Part shown: piece after piece, positions 14,955 to 15,188 of the stretch
Position numbering within the stretch: position 1 is the first letter of the stretch
How the letters are laid out: each line of letters starts with the position of its first letter
Assembly: GCA_021798375.1 (NCBI GenBank)
Contig: JAJZHU010000019.1
Coordinates: forward strand, 1 to 15,188
Source: Pseudomonadota bacterium
Lineage (GTDB): Bacteria; Pseudomonadota; Alphaproteobacteria; Acetobacterales; Acetobacteraceae
Direction: 5' to 3'
Length of the DNA: 15,188 nt
The notes under the pieces: generated by a model
The model's input: only the letters and a program-made list of their open reading frames with translations
Database searches by the model: none
Told to the model about the DNA's origin: nothing
Position numbers and translations under genes: made by a program

Positions 14955-14992
14955 GGGGCGGGTTTTAACCCAGCCGGAAGGTTCATCCCAGC

Positions 14993-15026
14993 ATAAAAAA
15001 CCGCGACCTGTTGCCAGGCCGCGGTT
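14993..15026 (-). terminator. Rho-independent terminator of glnA
   Basis: On the minus strand AACCGCG-G-CCTG, a short loop, then CAGG-T-CGCGGTT form a long stem with one mismatch (bases 14999-15026). It runs directly into TTTTTT (14995-15000). It lies 28 bases after the glnA stop and upstream of the ligA start, so the two genes should be separate transcripts. Confidence 0.9.
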
Positions 15027-15053
15027 CAATTTCAAGCTGATCCGTTTTGGAGA

Positions 15054-15188
15054 TCAGACCGAGTAATACATCTCGAACTCGACCGGGTGCGGGGTGTGTT
15101 CGAACTTGAACACATCCTGCCATTTCAGATCGACATAGCTGTCTATCTGATCTTTCGAGAACACGTCGCCGGCCAGCAGGAATTCATG
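15054..15188 (-). CDS. glnA: Glutamine synthetase type I, C-terminal end (5' part outside window)
   Basis: The last 44 codons are visible, ending in TGA at 15054-15056. The peptide contains EFLLAGDVFSKDQIDSYVDL and ends TPHPVEFEMYYSV, the conserved C-terminus of GSI (HPVEFEMYYSV). The enzyme makes glutamine from glutamate, ammonia and ATP and forms a dodecamer. The adenylylation-site tyrosine and the active site are beyond the window edge. In this class glnB usually lies upstream of glnA, which cannot be seen here. A strong terminator follows. Confidence 0.95.
   Translation of the reverse strand, partial: HEFLLAGDVFSKDQIDSYVDLKWQDVFKFEHTPHPVEFEMYYSV

Noticed and set aside
14955..15035. Upstream extension of ligA to an earlier ATG.
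   Set aside because: It would encode the glnA terminator as protein; homology begins only after the ATG at 14954.

Overview
The window looks like chromosomal sequence from an alphaproteobacterium, most likely of the Rhodospirillales (Rhodospirillaceae or Acetobacteraceae type). The evidence is a GC-rich, tightly packed layout, a dimeric eukaryotic-type NADP isocitrate dehydrogenase, a MucR/Ros regulator, a Fur/Mur-type regulator directly joined to an OlsB-like acyltransferase, a ComEC that lacks the C-terminal beta-lactamase domain, and the pairing of lnt with a small XRE regulator. The order-level placement is inference; the class-level placement is fairly secure. No tRNA, rRNA, CRISPR array, transposase or prophage gene was found.

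Left part (1-4169): the 3' two thirds of a periplasmic PQQ-dependent dehydrogenase fused to a cytochrome c domain, ending at a 12-bp perfect dyad. Opposite it, on the minus strand, lie a YbfF-type alpha/beta hydrolase and a xanthine-guanine phosphoribosyltransferase (gpt) joined by an ATGA overlap. Upstream of them is icd, which starts at TTG behind a strong Shine-Dalgarno site. A GC hairpin followed by an AT-rich hairpin separates icd from the hydrolase. A 318-base gap with no gene lies upstream of icd.

Middle part (4170-12627): comEC (minus) and gltX (plus) diverge from a 74-base gap. gltX converges on a small TusA-family protein, which is divergent from a MucR-family regulator. Then come fur, olsB and lnt in one tight plus-strand run (GTGA overlap, then at most 16 bases), followed by an XRE regulator and nth. 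The run puts a metal-responsive regulator together with two acyltransferases that act on membrane lipids and lipoproteins; nth is a base-excision repair enzyme.

Right part (12628-15188): a 287-base gap holds a structured, REP/MITE-like repeat. ligA (minus) follows, and then the last 44 codons of glnA (minus) with a very clear intrinsic terminator. The plus strand is C-rich over most of the left 12.6 kb whichever strand carries the gene, and becomes G-rich in ligA. The change falls at the repeat-bearing gap, so this may be a rearrangement junction or a replication-related skew switch.

Most of the window is ordinary housekeeping sequence. I do not see a convincing undescribed multi-gene system. 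The most useful leads are the repeat at 12697-12815 with the skew change beside it, the AT hairpin at 2551-2581, the fur-olsB-lnt arrangement and the MucR protein with a degenerate zinc finger.
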